Source of the DNA: Curtobacterium sp. MCBD17_035
GTDB taxonomy: Bacteria > Actinomycetota > Actinomycetes > Actinomycetales > Microbacteriaceae
Assembly (NCBI RefSeq): GCF_003234815.2
Contig: NZ_CP126279.1
Coordinates: 1,178,001-1,242,000 of the forward strand
DNA: 64,000 nucleotides
Direction: 5' to 3'
Positions 8,896-17,143 of the stretch are shown here, piece by piece (the stretch's first letter is position 1; every line of letters starts with the position of its first letter). Below the pieces are notes generated by a model. It made no database searches. It saw nothing but the letters and a program-made list of their open reading frames with translations, and had not been told where the DNA came from. Made by a program: the position numbers and the translations under genes.

Positions 8896-9794
8896 TGGCC
8901 ATCGACCTCCCCACCCTGTCCGCCGAGCACGGGCGCGCCCGGACCCGGCCGCTCCCCGCGCCGCTCGCCCGTCGGCGCCGGAGACTCCCGTTCAGCGGCT
9001 GGCACTTCCTGCTGGTCCCGGTGGCGTTCCTGTTCCTCCTGCCGTTCCTCGAGATGTTCATCACGTCGGTGGAACCGGCCGCCGAGATCAACGCGTTCCC
9101 GCCGGCCTTCATCCCCTCGCACGTGACGCTCGACGGGTTCCGGCAGCTGTTCGCGCAGTCGGACATCCTGCACTGGCTGCTCAACACCGTCATCGTGTCC
9201 GCGGCGGCGGTCGGCTCCCACCTCGTGCTGTGCTCGCTCGCCGGCTACGGCTTCGCGCGGCTGTCGTTCCCGGGCCGCTCGTTCGCGTTCCTCGCGGTCC
9301 TCGCCACGATCATGATCCCGACACAGCTGCTCATGGTGCCGACGTACGTCATGTTCGCCCGGGTCGGGCTCATCGACCACCTCGGCGCGGCCATCGTCCC
9401 GTGGCTCGCCTCGGCGTTCGGGATCTTCCTGATGCGGCAGTTCTTCCTGTCGCTCCCCGCGGAACTCGAGGAGGCCGGCCTCATCGACGGGTGCACGCGC
9501 CTCCAGGTGTTCTTCCGGATCATCCTGCCGCTGGCCCGGCCGGCGCTGGCGACGCTCGCGATCTTCACCCTGCTCGGCTCCTGGAACGACCTCGTCTGGC
9601 CGCTCATCGCGATCAACAACGAGCACGCGTTCACGCTGCAGCTCGGCCTGACGAACTTCCAGGGCTCGCGACGTACGGAGTGGTCCCTGCTCATGGCGGG
9701 CAACGTGATCGCCACGCTGCCGCTGATCCTGTTCTTCCTGGCCGCGCAGAAGCAGTTCGTCGCGACGATGACCTTCGCGGGCCTGAAGGGATGA
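8895..9794 (+). CDS. Sugar ABC transporter permease (MalG type)
   Basis: 299 residues. After an arginine-rich N-terminus the first helix is FLLVPVAFLFLLPFLEMFI; the loop NAFPPAFIPSHVTLDGFRQLF is usual for MalG-type subunits (quoted region about residues 65-85). The EAA loop EEAGLIDGCTRLQVF with LPLARPAL lies near residues 195-220. It completes the importer with the lipoprotein and MalF-type subunit. The ATG at 8895 overlaps the stop of the upstream permease. No ATPase gene follows, as in the first transporter. Confidence 0.93.
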   Translation: MAIDLPTLSAEHGRARTRPLPAPLARRRRRLPFSGWHFLLVPVAFLFLLPFLEMFITSVEPAAEINAFPPAFIPSHVTLDGFRQLFAQSDILHWLLNTVIVSAAAVGSHLVLCSLAGYGFARLSFPGRSFAFLAVLATIMIPTQLLMVPTYVMFARVGLIDHLGAAIVPWLASAFGIFLMRQFFLSLPAELEEAGLIDGCTRLQVFFRIILPLARPALATLAIFTLLGSWNDLVWPLIAINNEHAFTLQLGLTNFQGSRRTEWSLLMAGNVIATLPLILFFLAAQKQFVATMTFAGLKG

Positions 9795-9876
9795 CGCAGC
9801 ACTGGATGTCTCGACGCAGCACGCGAGCGAGCGAGCGAGGACGACGGCGCACCGCGCGCCGTCCGGAGGAGGAATG

Positions 9877-10947
9877 ATGGCAACACCCGACTGGGACCGC
9901 GTCGCCGAGCTACGACTGACCGACTGGCGGCCGCGCGCGCAGGTCCGCCTGCCGCACACCACGGTCACGCGGAGCGCCGTCCCCTGCATCGACGTCCACA
10001 ACCACCTCGGACGCTGGCTCAGCGACGACGGCGACTGGATGATCACCGACCCGGCCGACCTCGTGCGCACCATGGACGCCGCGAACGTCGCCACCGTCGT
10101 CAACCTCGACGGCATGTGGGGCGACGAGGTGGACGCGAACGTCGAGCGGTACGACCGTGCGTTCCCCGGGCGGTTCGTGACGTTCTGCCAGCTGGACTGG
10201 CCGCTCCTCGGCGAACCGGACGGCGAGGAGCGGCTGCTCGCCTCCCTCGACGACAGCAAGCGGCGTGGTGCACGCGGTCTGAAGGTGTGGAAGAACCTCG
10301 GGCTGCGGGTGCACGACGCCGACGGCGCCGTGATCCTGCCGGACGACCCCCGCGTCGTGCGCGTCCTCGGTCACGCCGGTGACATCGGCCTGCCGGTCCT
10401 GATCCACGTGGCCGACCCGATGGCGTTCTTCGAACCGCTCGACGAGCACAACGAGCGGCTCGACGAACTGGGGCACGAGCGCGACTGGTGGTTCGGCGAC
10501 CGCTCGGTCTTCCCGACGTTCGACCGGATCCTCGACGCCCTGGAGACCCTCGTGGTCGCCACCCCGCAGACGACCTACATCGGCGCGCACGTCGGGTGCG
10601 TCGCCGAGGACCTGGACCGGGTCGAGCGGCTCCTCGAGCGCGCGCCGAACTTCACCGTGGACACCGGCGGTCGGATGGCCGAGCTGGGTCGGCAGCCCCG
10701 CCGGTTCCGCGCCCTCGTCGAGCGGTTCCCCGATCGCGTGTTGTTCGGATCGGACGTCTACCCGGTCGACGCGGAGGCCTACGCGCTCTTCTACCGCTTC
10801 CTCGAGACCGAGGACGAGAGCTTCGACTACGCACCCGGAGCCGCCGTGCCGCCGCAGGGGCGCTGGCAGGTGTCGGGCGTGGGACTCAGCGGCTCCTCGC
10901 TCGAGCAGGTGTACGCGGGCAACGCCCGTCGCGTGCTGGGCCTGTGA
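9877..10947 (+). CDS. Amidohydrolase-2 family TIM-barrel metal hydrolase
   Basis: 356 residues, amidohydrolase family 2 (PF04909 type), whose members are zinc hydrolases or decarboxylases. The metal site HNHLGRW is near residue 39, GARGLKVWKNLG near 130, the metal-ligand region YIGAHVGC near 233 and the C-terminal catalytic Asp in LFGSDVYP near 290. AGGAGG at 9867-9872 is too close to ATG 9874, so ATG 9877 is preferred. Its stop overlaps the next gene (GTGA). The operon context suggests action on the imported compound. Family members act on aromatic acids, lactones and amides, so the reaction is open. The 82-base gap upstream contains a repeated GACGCAGCAC (9793 and 9813) and a (GCGA)4 run at about 9823-9839. 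Confidence 0.78.
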   Translation: MATPDWDRVAELRLTDWRPRAQVRLPHTTVTRSAVPCIDVHNHLGRWLSDDGDWMITDPADLVRTMDAANVATVVNLDGMWGDEVDANVERYDRAFPGRFVTFCQLDWPLLGEPDGEERLLASLDDSKRRGARGLKVWKNLGLRVHDADGAVILPDDPRVVRVLGHAGDIGLPVLIHVADPMAFFEPLDEHNERLDELGHERDWWFGDRSVFPTFDRILDALETLVVATPQTTYIGAHVGCVAEDLDRVERLLERAPNFTVDTGGRMAELGRQPRRFRALVERFPDRVLFGSDVYPVDAEAYALFYRFLETEDESFDYAPGAAVPPQGRWQVSGVGLSGSSLEQVYAGNARRVLGL

Positions 10948-12113
10948 CCGCGGGACGCCGGGTGGCCGACGTCGTCGTGCTCGGCGCCGGGATCTCCGGA
11001 ACGAGCGTCGCACTGCGGCTCGCCGAGCGCGGTGTCGCGGTCACCCTCGTCGACGCGGGGCTCCCCGGCCGAGCGACCACCGCGGGAGCCGGCATCATCT
11101 CGCCGTTCGGCCTGGCGCCGGGCGACACGGACCCGCGGTGGACGCGCCTGGTCGACGCGGCCGTCGCCCGGTACCCGGGCCTCCTGCGCGACCTCGGCGA
11201 CGACGCCACCACGCGCGCCGACTACGCGATCGTCGACGAGGTCGTCGTGGCCGCCGACGAGGAGGAACGCGGCGCACTCGCGGCCCTGGCCGCACGGGCG
11301 GCGGAACGGGACCCCGGCGGAGCGGCAGGCGAGGCACCCGTGTTCCTGGAGGGCCGGGAACTCCGCGAGCGATGGCCCGCGGTCGATCCCGACCTGCAGG
11401 GACTCCTGCTCGCCGGCACCGCCAGGGTGGACGGCCACGCGCTCACGGCTGTGCTCCTGGATGCCGCGGTCCGGTCGGGGGTCGAGGTCGTGCCCGGACG
11501 CGCGGAGCTCCGTCGTGCCGGATCCCGGGCCATCGTCGAGGTCGACGGGGCGCCCGTGGTCGCCGACACCGTCGTGATCGCGACCGGGGCCTGGTCCGCA
11601 TCGATGCTGACGACCGTGGGCGTGCCGACCTCCGTCACGGCGGACCGCGGTCAGATCGTGCACCTCGCGGCGGGGTGGCTGCCCACCGAGCGGCTCCCGG
11701 TCCTCAAGACCTTCGCCGGACCCTACGTCATCGGGTTCAGCGGAGGACGCATCGTGGCCGGTGCGACCCACGAGACCAGCTCCGACCACGACGCCGAGGT
11801 CCGAGCGGGCGACCAACGGACGGTGTTGCAGGACGCGCTCCGCGTCGCGCCCGGGCTCACCGCCGCGCGGATCGTCGAGACCCGCGTCGGGCTGCGTCCG
11901 GCCTCGGCCGACGGGTTCCCGTTGGTCGGGCGGTCGCGGCTGGACGACGTGTTCGTGGCCACCGGGTTCGGCTCGTGGGGGCTCACACTCGGCCCCCTCC
12001 TCGGCGAGGTGCTCGCCGACCAGGTCCTCGGCGGCCCCGTCCACCCGGTGGCCGACCTCGTCGATCCACTCCGGGTGCCCGTCGCCGTGCCCGAGGGCGC
12101 TCCGGGGGAGTGA
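10944..12113 (+). CDS. FAD-dependent oxidoreductase of the DAO/glycine-oxidase family
   Basis: 389 residues. The N-terminal FAD-binding Rossmann motif VVVLGAGISGTSVALRLAERG (residues about 10-30) is followed by VDAGLPGRATTAGAGIISPF, typical of glycine oxidase/sarcosine oxidase-like enzymes, and the C-terminal GLRPASADGFPLVGR and ATGFGSWGLTLGPLLG complete the fold. Such enzymes oxidise primary or secondary amines with FAD. GTG 10944 overlaps the amidohydrolase stop by four bases; GTG 10962 is an alternative. Paired with the amidohydrolase it suggests that the importer carries an amide- or amine-containing molecule that is hydrolysed and oxidised inside. The exact substrate is unknown. Confidence 0.83.
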   Translation: MTAGRRVADVVVLGAGISGTSVALRLAERGVAVTLVDAGLPGRATTAGAGIISPFGLAPGDTDPRWTRLVDAAVARYPGLLRDLGDDATTRADYAIVDEVVVAADEEERGALAALAARAAERDPGGAAGEAPVFLEGRELRERWPAVDPDLQGLLLAGTARVDGHALTAVLLDAAVRSGVEVVPGRAELRRAGSRAIVEVDGAPVVADTVVIATGAWSASMLTTVGVPTSVTADRGQIVHLAAGWLPTERLPVLKTFAGPYVIGFSGGRIVAGATHETSSDHDAEVRAGDQRTVLQDALRVAPGLTAARIVETRVGLRPASADGFPLVGRSRLDDVFVATGFGSWGLTLGPLLGEVLADQVLGGPVHPVADLVDPLRVPVAVPEGAPGE

Positions 12114-12118
12114 ACCTC

Positions 12119-12157
12119 CGAGCCGCCCCGCGGACCACCGGTCCCCGGGGCGGCTCG
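12119..12157 (+). terminator. Long hairpin ending the second sugar operon
   Basis: CGAGCCGCCCCG (12119-12130) pairs perfectly with 12146-12157; after one mismatch GGACC pairs with GGTCC around an ACC loop. It starts six bases after the FAD oxidoreductase stop. No U tract follows. It lies between convergent genes. Confidence 0.6.
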
Positions 12158-12179
12158 GCGAACGCCGCAGCGATCCGCC

Positions 12180-12216
12180 GCGCCGTGCCCCCACCGAGTG
12201 GGCAGGGGCACGGCGC
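12180..12216 (-). terminator. Hairpin ending the GH4 gene on the minus strand
   Basis: GCGCCGTGCCCC (12180-12191) pairs perfectly with GGGGCACGGCGC (12205-12216), four bases beyond the stop of the convergent GH4 gene. With the hairpin at 12119 it makes a back-to-back terminator pair. Confidence 0.6.
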
Positions 12217-12219
12217 GGG

Positions 12220-13539
12220 TCACGACCAGGTCGACGGGACGTGCACCCGGAGCGGCTCGGGCAAGAGGTCGCCGTGCGCGTCCACGAGGTCGTTGCACAT
12301 GGCCCAGATCTGCTCGGGCGTCAGGGTCGAACTCGCGTTCGGGTCGACGAGCACGGCCTGGCGCACGAGCAGGGGATCGCCGGTCTGTGCCGCGGACACG
12401 GCGAGCTCGGCGACCGACACGTAGTTGCGGTTCTGCGCGGCGCACTGCAGCGGCAGGTTCCCGATGCGGTGCGGCGCGAGGCCGCCCGCGTCGATCGTGC
12501 ACGGCACCTCGACGGCGGCGCCGGTCGGCAGGTCGTCGATGAGCCCGCGGTTCGGCACGTTCGCGTGGATGACCCGTTCGGTGCCGGTCACCATCGAGTG
12601 GATGATCAGCGGTGCGTACTCGGCGGCGCCGTTGTCGTGGAGTTCGAGATCGGTCCCCGAGGCCAGGCGTGCCCGTGCGTCCTCGAACTCGTCGACGTTC
12701 GCTGCGCTGATGTCGAGGTACTGGAGCGGTTCGATCCGGTACCGGGCGATCTGCTCGGGGGAGCGGAGGAACCACGACAGGTACTCGGAGGAGTGCTCGC
12801 TGGTCTCCGTCGGGTAGAACCCGAACCGTTCGAACATCTCGACCCGGACGCGTCGCTGCAGTTCCGGCTCGGAGCGGATCCGCTCGCGCAGTCGCGGGTA
12901 CAGGTCCTCGCCGTCGCGGGACCACTCGAGCAACCACGCCTGGTGGTTGACGCCCGCAGCACGGTAGTGCGTGCCCTCGAGCGGGACGCCGACGAGCTCA
13001 CACAGCTCGTGGGCGGTCCAGTAGACGCTGTGGCAGAGACCGACCGACCGGATGTCCGGCGCGACGACCGACAGCCACCACACGTTCATCGCCATCGGGT
13101 TGGTGTAGTTCATGAGGAGGGCGTCGGGGCACACCGCTCGCATGTCGGCGGTCAGGGCGGTCAGGAACGGGAACGTCCGGAGGCCGCGGAAGACACCGCC
13201 GACACCGGTGGTGTCCCCGATCGTCTGCTGCAGGCCGTAGCGCGCCGGGATCTCCAGGTCCTTCCGGGTGCCGTCGATGCCGCCGATCTGCACCATGTTG
13301 ACGACGAAGTCGCTGCCCTCGAGGGCCAGTCTGCGGTCGAGGCTCGCGACGATCGTGGCGCGCGCGCCGAGCCGCTCGTTCACCTGCTTCGCGGTGCCCT
13401 CGGCCACCGCGAGTCGGTCGGGGTCGATGTCGTGGAGCGCGACGGTGACGTCGGCGAGTTCGGGGAAGCGGAGGAGGTCGGTCAGCAGCTGGCGCGTGAA
13501 CACGACGCTGCCGGCGCCGATGAAGGTAACCCGTGTCAT
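12220..13539 (-). CDS. Glycoside hydrolase family 4, alpha-galactosidase-like (MelA type)
   Basis: 439 residues. The NAD-binding strand VTFIGAGSVVF is at residues 4-14, NYTNPM at about 144-149, the metal pair Cys169-His170 in GLCHSVYWTAHEL and the NHQAW motif soon after. These are the features of MelA-type NAD/Mn-dependent alpha-galactosidases, which split melibiose or raffinose-type alpha-galactosides in the cytoplasm. ATG 13539 has a GAGGA site upstream (GACGAGGATCAGCACC before the start) and leaves a clean Rossmann N-terminus; an upstream in-frame start at 13599 adds unrelated residues. It is divergent from the DeoR gene, whose product probably controls it. No transporter is attached. Confidence 0.85.
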   Translation of the reverse strand: MTRVTFIGAGSVVFTRQLLTDLLRFPELADVTVALHDIDPDRLAVAEGTAKQVNERLGARATIVASLDRRLALEGSDFVVNMVQIGGIDGTRKDLEIPARYGLQQTIGDTTGVGGVFRGLRTFPFLTALTADMRAVCPDALLMNYTNPMAMNVWWLSVVAPDIRSVGLCHSVYWTAHELCELVGVPLEGTHYRAAGVNHQAWLLEWSRDGEDLYPRLRERIRSEPELQRRVRVEMFERFGFYPTETSEHSSEYLSWFLRSPEQIARYRIEPLQYLDISAANVDEFEDARARLASGTDLELHDNGAAEYAPLIIHSMVTGTERVIHANVPNRGLIDDLPTGAAVEVPCTIDAGGLAPHRIGNLPLQCAAQNRNYVSVAELAVSAAQTGDPLLVRQAVLVDPNASSTLTPEQIWAMCNDLVDAHGDLLPEPLRVHVPSTWS

Positions 13540-13634
13540 GGTGCTGATCCTCGTCAGCAGTGCGCGGATCACCAACGGTTTCGCGCGGAACACCCGCAAG
13601 TGGACAACAGGAATGAGCGAGTGCGCGCTCCCAG

Positions 13635-13640
13635 TAGCAT
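13635..13640 (+). promoter_or_regulatory. -10 box of a probably leaderless deoR transcript
   Basis: TAGCAT lies six bases before ATG 13647, so transcription should start at the start codon. No clear -35 is visible. The gap 13540-13646 also carries the promoter of the divergent GH4 gene. Confidence 0.45.
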
Positions 13641-13646
13641 CGAAGC

Positions 13647-14462
13647 ATGACCTACCAGGGCGGCCGGGCGGACCCGCACCCGCGCGCGACCTCGGTCAAG
13701 CGATCGCAGCGCATGCTCGCCATCCTCGAGCGCCTGGCCGAGAGCGGAAGCCTCAGTCTCGAGTCGCTCTCGGCGGAACTCGCGGTGTCCCCGGCGACGA
13801 TCCGGCGCGACCTCGCCGACCTCGAGGACCAGCAACTCCTGCGTCGTACCCACGGCGGTGCGAAGACCTTCGACACCGCGATCGAACTCCCGGTGCAGCT
13901 GAAGGACACCCGGTTCCGCGAGGCGAAGGCGCTGATCGCCCGGAGAGCAGCGCAACTCATCCCGTCGGGCAGGTACGTCGTCGCCCTCTCCGGTGGCACC
14001 ACGACGACCGAGGTGGCGCGGGTGCTGGCCACGCGCCGCGAACTCACCATCGTGACCAACTCCCTCACGACCGCGACACAGCTGGCGTCGCGACCCACCC
14101 TGCAGGTCATCATGACGGGCGGTCTCGTCCGACCACACTCGTTCGAACTGGTCGGCGTGCTCGCGGAGAACACCTTCAACGCGATCAACGTGGGCACCGC
14201 GATCCTCGGCGTCGACGGCATCACCGCCGCGGCCGGAGCCACCACCCACGACGAGGTCGAGGCCCGCACGAACCACGCGATGGTGACGCACGCGCAACGC
14301 ACGGTCGTCGTGGCCGACGGCTCGAAGGTGGGGCGTGTGACGCTGGCGAGCGTGGCGACCTGCGACCAGGTCCACGACCTCGTGACGGACTCGACCGCCG
14401 ACCCGGCCGCGCTCGAGGAGCTCCGGGACGCCGGGGTCCGGGTGCACGTCGCCGACGCGTGA
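13647..14462 (+). CDS. DeoR-family transcriptional regulator
   Basis: 271 residues. An N-terminal winged helix-turn-helix (RSQRMLAILERLAESGSLSLE, about 18-38, then LAVSPATIRRDLADLE about 48-63 and LLRRTHGGA) is the DeoR signature; the rest is the phosphosugar-sensing domain with ALSGGTTTTEVAR and LGVDGITAAAGATTHDEVEA. Such repressors usually release DNA when a sugar phosphate accumulates. It is divergent from the GH4 alpha-galactosidase and directly upstream of the fructokinase, so a fructose or galactoside phosphate signal is plausible. The start has no ribosome site; a -10 box six bases upstream suggests a leaderless mRNA. Confidence 0.9.
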   Translation: MTYQGGRADPHPRATSVKRSQRMLAILERLAESGSLSLESLSAELAVSPATIRRDLADLEDQQLLRRTHGGAKTFDTAIELPVQLKDTRFREAKALIARRAAQLIPSGRYVVALSGGTTTTEVARVLATRRELTIVTNSLTTATQLASRPTLQVIMTGGLVRPHSFELVGVLAENTFNAINVGTAILGVDGITAAAGATTHDEVEARTNHAMVTHAQRTVVVADGSKVGRVTLASVATCDQVHDLVTDSTADPAALEELRDAGVRVHVADA

Positions 14463-14578
14463 GGGCCGGCCGGGGGACCGGTCGCCCGGCACTCGTCCCC
14501 GCGGGGGTCGTGCCATCCTGGGAACCGATCGAACACGAGCACGGCGAGCAACGACGCCGACCGAAGGAGCAGACACAC

Positions 14579-15481
14579 GTGATCGCAGGCATCGAGACGG
14601 GCGGGACGAAGGTCATCTGCGGGGTGGTCTCCGAGGACGACCCCCAGCGGCTGCTCAGCACGACCCGGATCCCCACGACCACGCCCGACGAGACCACCAC
14701 CGCGATCAACGCCTTCCTCGACGAGGCCGAGGCGTCGTCGTCCGAGCCGGTCACCGCGCTCGGGGTGGCGTCGTTCGGCCCCGTCAACGTCGACCCCGCC
14801 GAGGACCGCTGGGGCTGGGTCACCGGGACGCCCAAGCCGGGATGGGCGGACCAGGACCTGCTCGGACGGATCCCCCTGGCCTCCCGGGTCCCGACCGTGA
14901 TCATGGCCGACGTGGGCAGCGCGGCCCTCGGCGAAGCGACCTGGGGCGCGGGGCGCGACGTCGACCGCGTCGGGTACGCGACGTTCGGGACCGGCGTGGG
15001 CGTCGGCCTCGCGCTCGGCGGCCGACTGCTGCACGGCAACGGCTACCCCGAGATGGGGCACGTCATCGTCCGCAAGCACCCGCAGGACGACTTCGTCGGC
15101 AGCTGCCCGTTCCACGGCGACTGCCTCGAGGGGCTCGCGTCCGGGCCGGCCGTGATCGGTCGATGGGGACACGACGCCTCCTCGTTCACCGACCCTGAGG
15201 AGCAGGCCCTCGCCTACGAGATGCTCGGCTCCTACATCGCGCAGCTCGCCCTCACGGCGGCGATCACCGCCGGCGTGCAGCGCTTCGTCGTCGGCGGCGG
15301 GGTGCTCAAGTCCCCGGGGCTGTTCGACGCCGTGCGGGCGCAGCTGCCGCTCCTGTCCGGTGGGCCCGGCGCGGGGCACGCCGCGTCGCTCGACGCACCG
15401 GACTTCCTGGCGCAGCCGGCGCTCGGGGACCACTCGGGCGTGCTCGGGGCCGTCGCGGCGGCGCTGACGCTCGAGCGCTGA
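14579..15481 (+). CDS. ROK-family fructokinase
   Basis: Phosphorylates fructose (or a similar hexose) with ATP. 300 residues: IAGIETGGTKVICGV is the first phosphate loop (2-16), SFGPVNVDP and GWVTGTPKPGW are typical of the ScrK/GmuE-type ROK fructokinases, FGTGVGVGLALGG is the second phosphate loop, and the zinc site is visible as His in GHVIVRKH and Cys-His-Cys in SCPFHGDCLEGLASGPA. GTG 14579 follows GAAGGAG (14563-14569) by nine bases. It is 116 bases behind the DeoR gene, probably co-transcribed or controlled by it. Together with the alpha-galactosidase it could process sucrose-galactosides such as raffinose. Confidence 0.9.
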   Translation: MIAGIETGGTKVICGVVSEDDPQRLLSTTRIPTTTPDETTTAINAFLDEAEASSSEPVTALGVASFGPVNVDPAEDRWGWVTGTPKPGWADQDLLGRIPLASRVPTVIMADVGSAALGEATWGAGRDVDRVGYATFGTGVGVGLALGGRLLHGNGYPEMGHVIVRKHPQDDFVGSCPFHGDCLEGLASGPAVIGRWGHDASSFTDPEEQALAYEMLGSYIAQLALTAAITAGVQRFVVGGGVLKSPGLFDAVRAQLPLLSGGPGAGHAASLDAPDFLAQPALGDHSGVLGAVAAALTLER

Positions 15482-15494
15482 CCCGATCCCGGGC

Positions 15495-15574
15495 GACTGC
15501 GCGCCTGGACGACGACTGCGCGCCTGGACGACGACTGCGCCGTCGCGACGACAGCGCAGTCGTCGTCCACGCGC
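15495..15574. repeat. 19-bp tandem repeat forming a 21-bp inverted repeat
   Basis: The unit GACTGCGCGCCTGGACGAC occurs at 15495-15513 and 15514-15532, and a third copy starts at 15533. The 21 bases 15520-15540 pair with 15554-15574 with one mismatch around a 13-base loop. It lies just after the fructokinase stop and may act as a terminator. Bases 15575-15609 hold nothing clear. Confidence 0.7.
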
Positions 15575-15609
15575 GCCCTTCCGGAAGCCTCGCGCCCGCC
15601 CGGAGCGCG

Positions 15610-15756
15610 CTACGGCCGGTAGTCGCCCCGTCGTCGGTACAGTGCCGCGGCGGACTCGTCGGCGAACGGCTTCACGCCGTGCATCCCGCCGACCGTCTTC
15701 ACTGCGGTGCTGAGCAGCCACGCTGCCGTTCGTGCTGCGATGGTGATGATCCGCAT
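15610..15756 (-). CDS. 48-residue small protein of unknown function
   Basis: A short gene. The frame reads MRIITIAARTAAWLLSTAVK, then TVGGMHGVKPFADESAAALY and ends RRRGDYRP. A GAGGGGGC ribosome site lies eight bases before the ATG. The first half is a short amphipathic/hydrophobic helix, the second is polar with a basic end, and codon use is normal for the region. I do not recognise a family, but the layout (clean ribosome site, sensible composition, no overlap with a larger gene) argues for a real small protein, possibly membrane-associated. Confidence 0.6.
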   Translation of the reverse strand: MRIITIAARTAAWLLSTAVKTVGGMHGVKPFADESAAALYRRRGDYRP

Positions 15757-15900
15757 GCTGACTGCCCCCTCGTGGTGGTCGCGAGGCTAGCGCCTCCCGT
15801 GTGCTCCCGTCACGGTCCATCGCGGGCGTTGAGCCGCAGTACGGACGACGAGCCGCGCCGATGCGCGGCGGGATGTCCGGAACCCGGTTCGGTCGCGGCG

Positions 15901-16167
15901 TCAGCGCCGCCGGAGCGCCCGCACCGCTGCGACGACGAGGCAGACCACCGCCGCGAGGACGAGCAGGAGCGCCAGGGTCGCCAGCGCGTTGTCGACCTGG
16001 ACCGCATCGACGAGGGGCGGGCGGCTGGTGTACCGGACGGCACCGCCCTCGCGCGACGCATGGACGCGCAGGACGAGGACCGCGGTGCCCGCGAGGACCA
16101 GGAGCACCGCCGCCGCCGCGAGGAGACGGGCCAGCGGGCGTCGACGTCGGGACACCCGACGAGTCAA
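15901..16167 (-). CDS. Small two-helix membrane protein
   Basis: 88 residues: a very basic start (MTRRVSRRRRPLAR), a first membrane helix LLAAAAVLLVLAGTAVLVL, about 25 polar residues, a second helix ATLALLLVLAAVVCLVVAAV and a basic end RALRRR. Both termini should be cytoplasmic. The longest start is TTG 16167; GTG 16155 is an alternative that removes four residues. It begins eight bases after the oleD stop and could be the last gene of the olefin operon, but no family is recognised and a link to olefin synthesis is only positional. The gap 15757-15900 shows nothing clear. Confidence 0.6.
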   Translation of the reverse strand: MTRRVSRRRRPLARLLAAAAVLLVLAGTAVLVLRVHASREGGAVRYTSRPPLVDAVQVDNALATLALLLVLAAVVCLVVAAVRALRRR

Positions 16168-16174
16168 CCAGAGG

Positions 16175-17143
16175 TCAACGCCCGGGCACGGCCGCGAGCC
16201 GCCGGAACCCCTCGTCGAGCGACACCGCGGGCGTCCACCCGAGGTCGGCCCGGGTCCGCCGCTGGTCGAACCAGTGCGAGGTCGACAGCTGCTCGGCCAG
16301 GAACCGCGTCATCGGCGGCTCGTCGCGCCCGGGCCGGACGCGCCACAGCGCCTCGACGGCGGACCCCGCGACCCGGGCGAGCCCCGCCGGCACGTGCAGC
16401 GTCGGCGCCGGCACGCCCGACGCTCGACAGATCCCCGCCAGGAGTTCCGCCACCGGGCGTGGCTCGCCGTTCGTGACGACGTACGCGTTGCCGTGGACGT
16501 CCTCGGCCCGGTCGAGTGCGGCCACCATGGCGCTCGCCGCGTTGTCGACGTACGTCGTGTCGATCAGGGCCGCCCCGGCATCGAGCAGCGGCAGCCGCCC
16601 CGTCCGGGCGCGCTCGACGATCCGGCCGACGAGCTGGGTGTCGCCCGGACCCCACACCAGGTGCGGGCGGACCGCGACGACGGCGAACCCGGGAGCGTCG
16701 GCCGCCAGCGCAGCGAGCTCGGCCTGCGCCTTCGTGCGGGCGTAGTCCCCACGTGCGCGGAACGGATCGGCGGGCGCGGCGTCGTCGCCGACGATCGAGG
16801 CGCCGGCGTGCGCCACCGAGGGCGAGGACACGAACACGAACCGGGACGCCCCCGCCGAGCGGGCCGCGGCGAGCAACGTCCGCGTCCCCTCGACGTTGAC
16901 GCGCGCGAAGTCCGCGGGGTCGCCCGCGAGCGACACCTTCGCGGCGAGGTGCACGACCGCGTCGGTGTCGGCGACGGCCGCCTCGACGTCGGCGGCCGAC
17001 GTCAGGGAGCCGAGCCGGTCCTCCAGGCCGAGGACGCCGGACGGGCGCCGCTGGAAGGTGTGCACCTTGTGACCGGCGTCGCGGACCGCGGCGGCCACGG
17101 CGCGGCCGAGGAACCCGCTCGCGCCCGTCACGAGCACCCTCAC
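16175..17143 (-). CDS. oleD: OleD, NADPH-dependent 2-alkyl-3-ketoalkanoate reductase
   Basis: Short-chain dehydrogenase of the extended 3-beta-HSD type, 322 residues. VRVLVTGASGFLGRAVAA (1-18) is the nucleotide-binding motif, VHLAAKVSLAG follows, the catalytic YARTK is near residue 136 and RPHLVWGPGDTQLVGRIVERA is typical of OleD. In olefin biosynthesis OleD reduces the beta-keto acid made by OleA to a beta-hydroxy acid, which OleC closes to a beta-lactone and OleB decarboxylates to a cis-alkene. GTG 17143 overlaps the oleBC stop (GTGA), so translation is coupled. The function rests mainly on synteny with oleA and oleBC; alone it would be called an NAD-dependent epimerase/dehydratase. Confidence 0.87.
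   Translation of the reverse strand: MRVLVTGASGFLGRAVAAAVRDAGHKVHTFQRRPSGVLGLEDRLGSLTSAADVEAAVADTDAVVHLAAKVSLAGDPADFARVNVEGTRTLLAAARSAGASRFVFVSSPSVAHAGASIVGDDAAPADPFRARGDYARTKAQAELAALAADAPGFAVVAVRPHLVWGPGDTQLVGRIVERARTGRLPLLDAGAALIDTTYVDNAASAMVAALDRAEDVHGNAYVVTNGEPRPVAELLAGICRASGVPAPTLHVPAGLARVAGSAVEALWRVRPGRDEPPMTRFLAEQLSTSHWFDQRRTRADLGWTPAVSLDEGFRRLAAVPGR

Noticed and set aside
9823..9839. GCGA tetranucleotide run before the amidohydrolase
   Set aside because: Short simple repeat; no sign of function beyond possible slippage.
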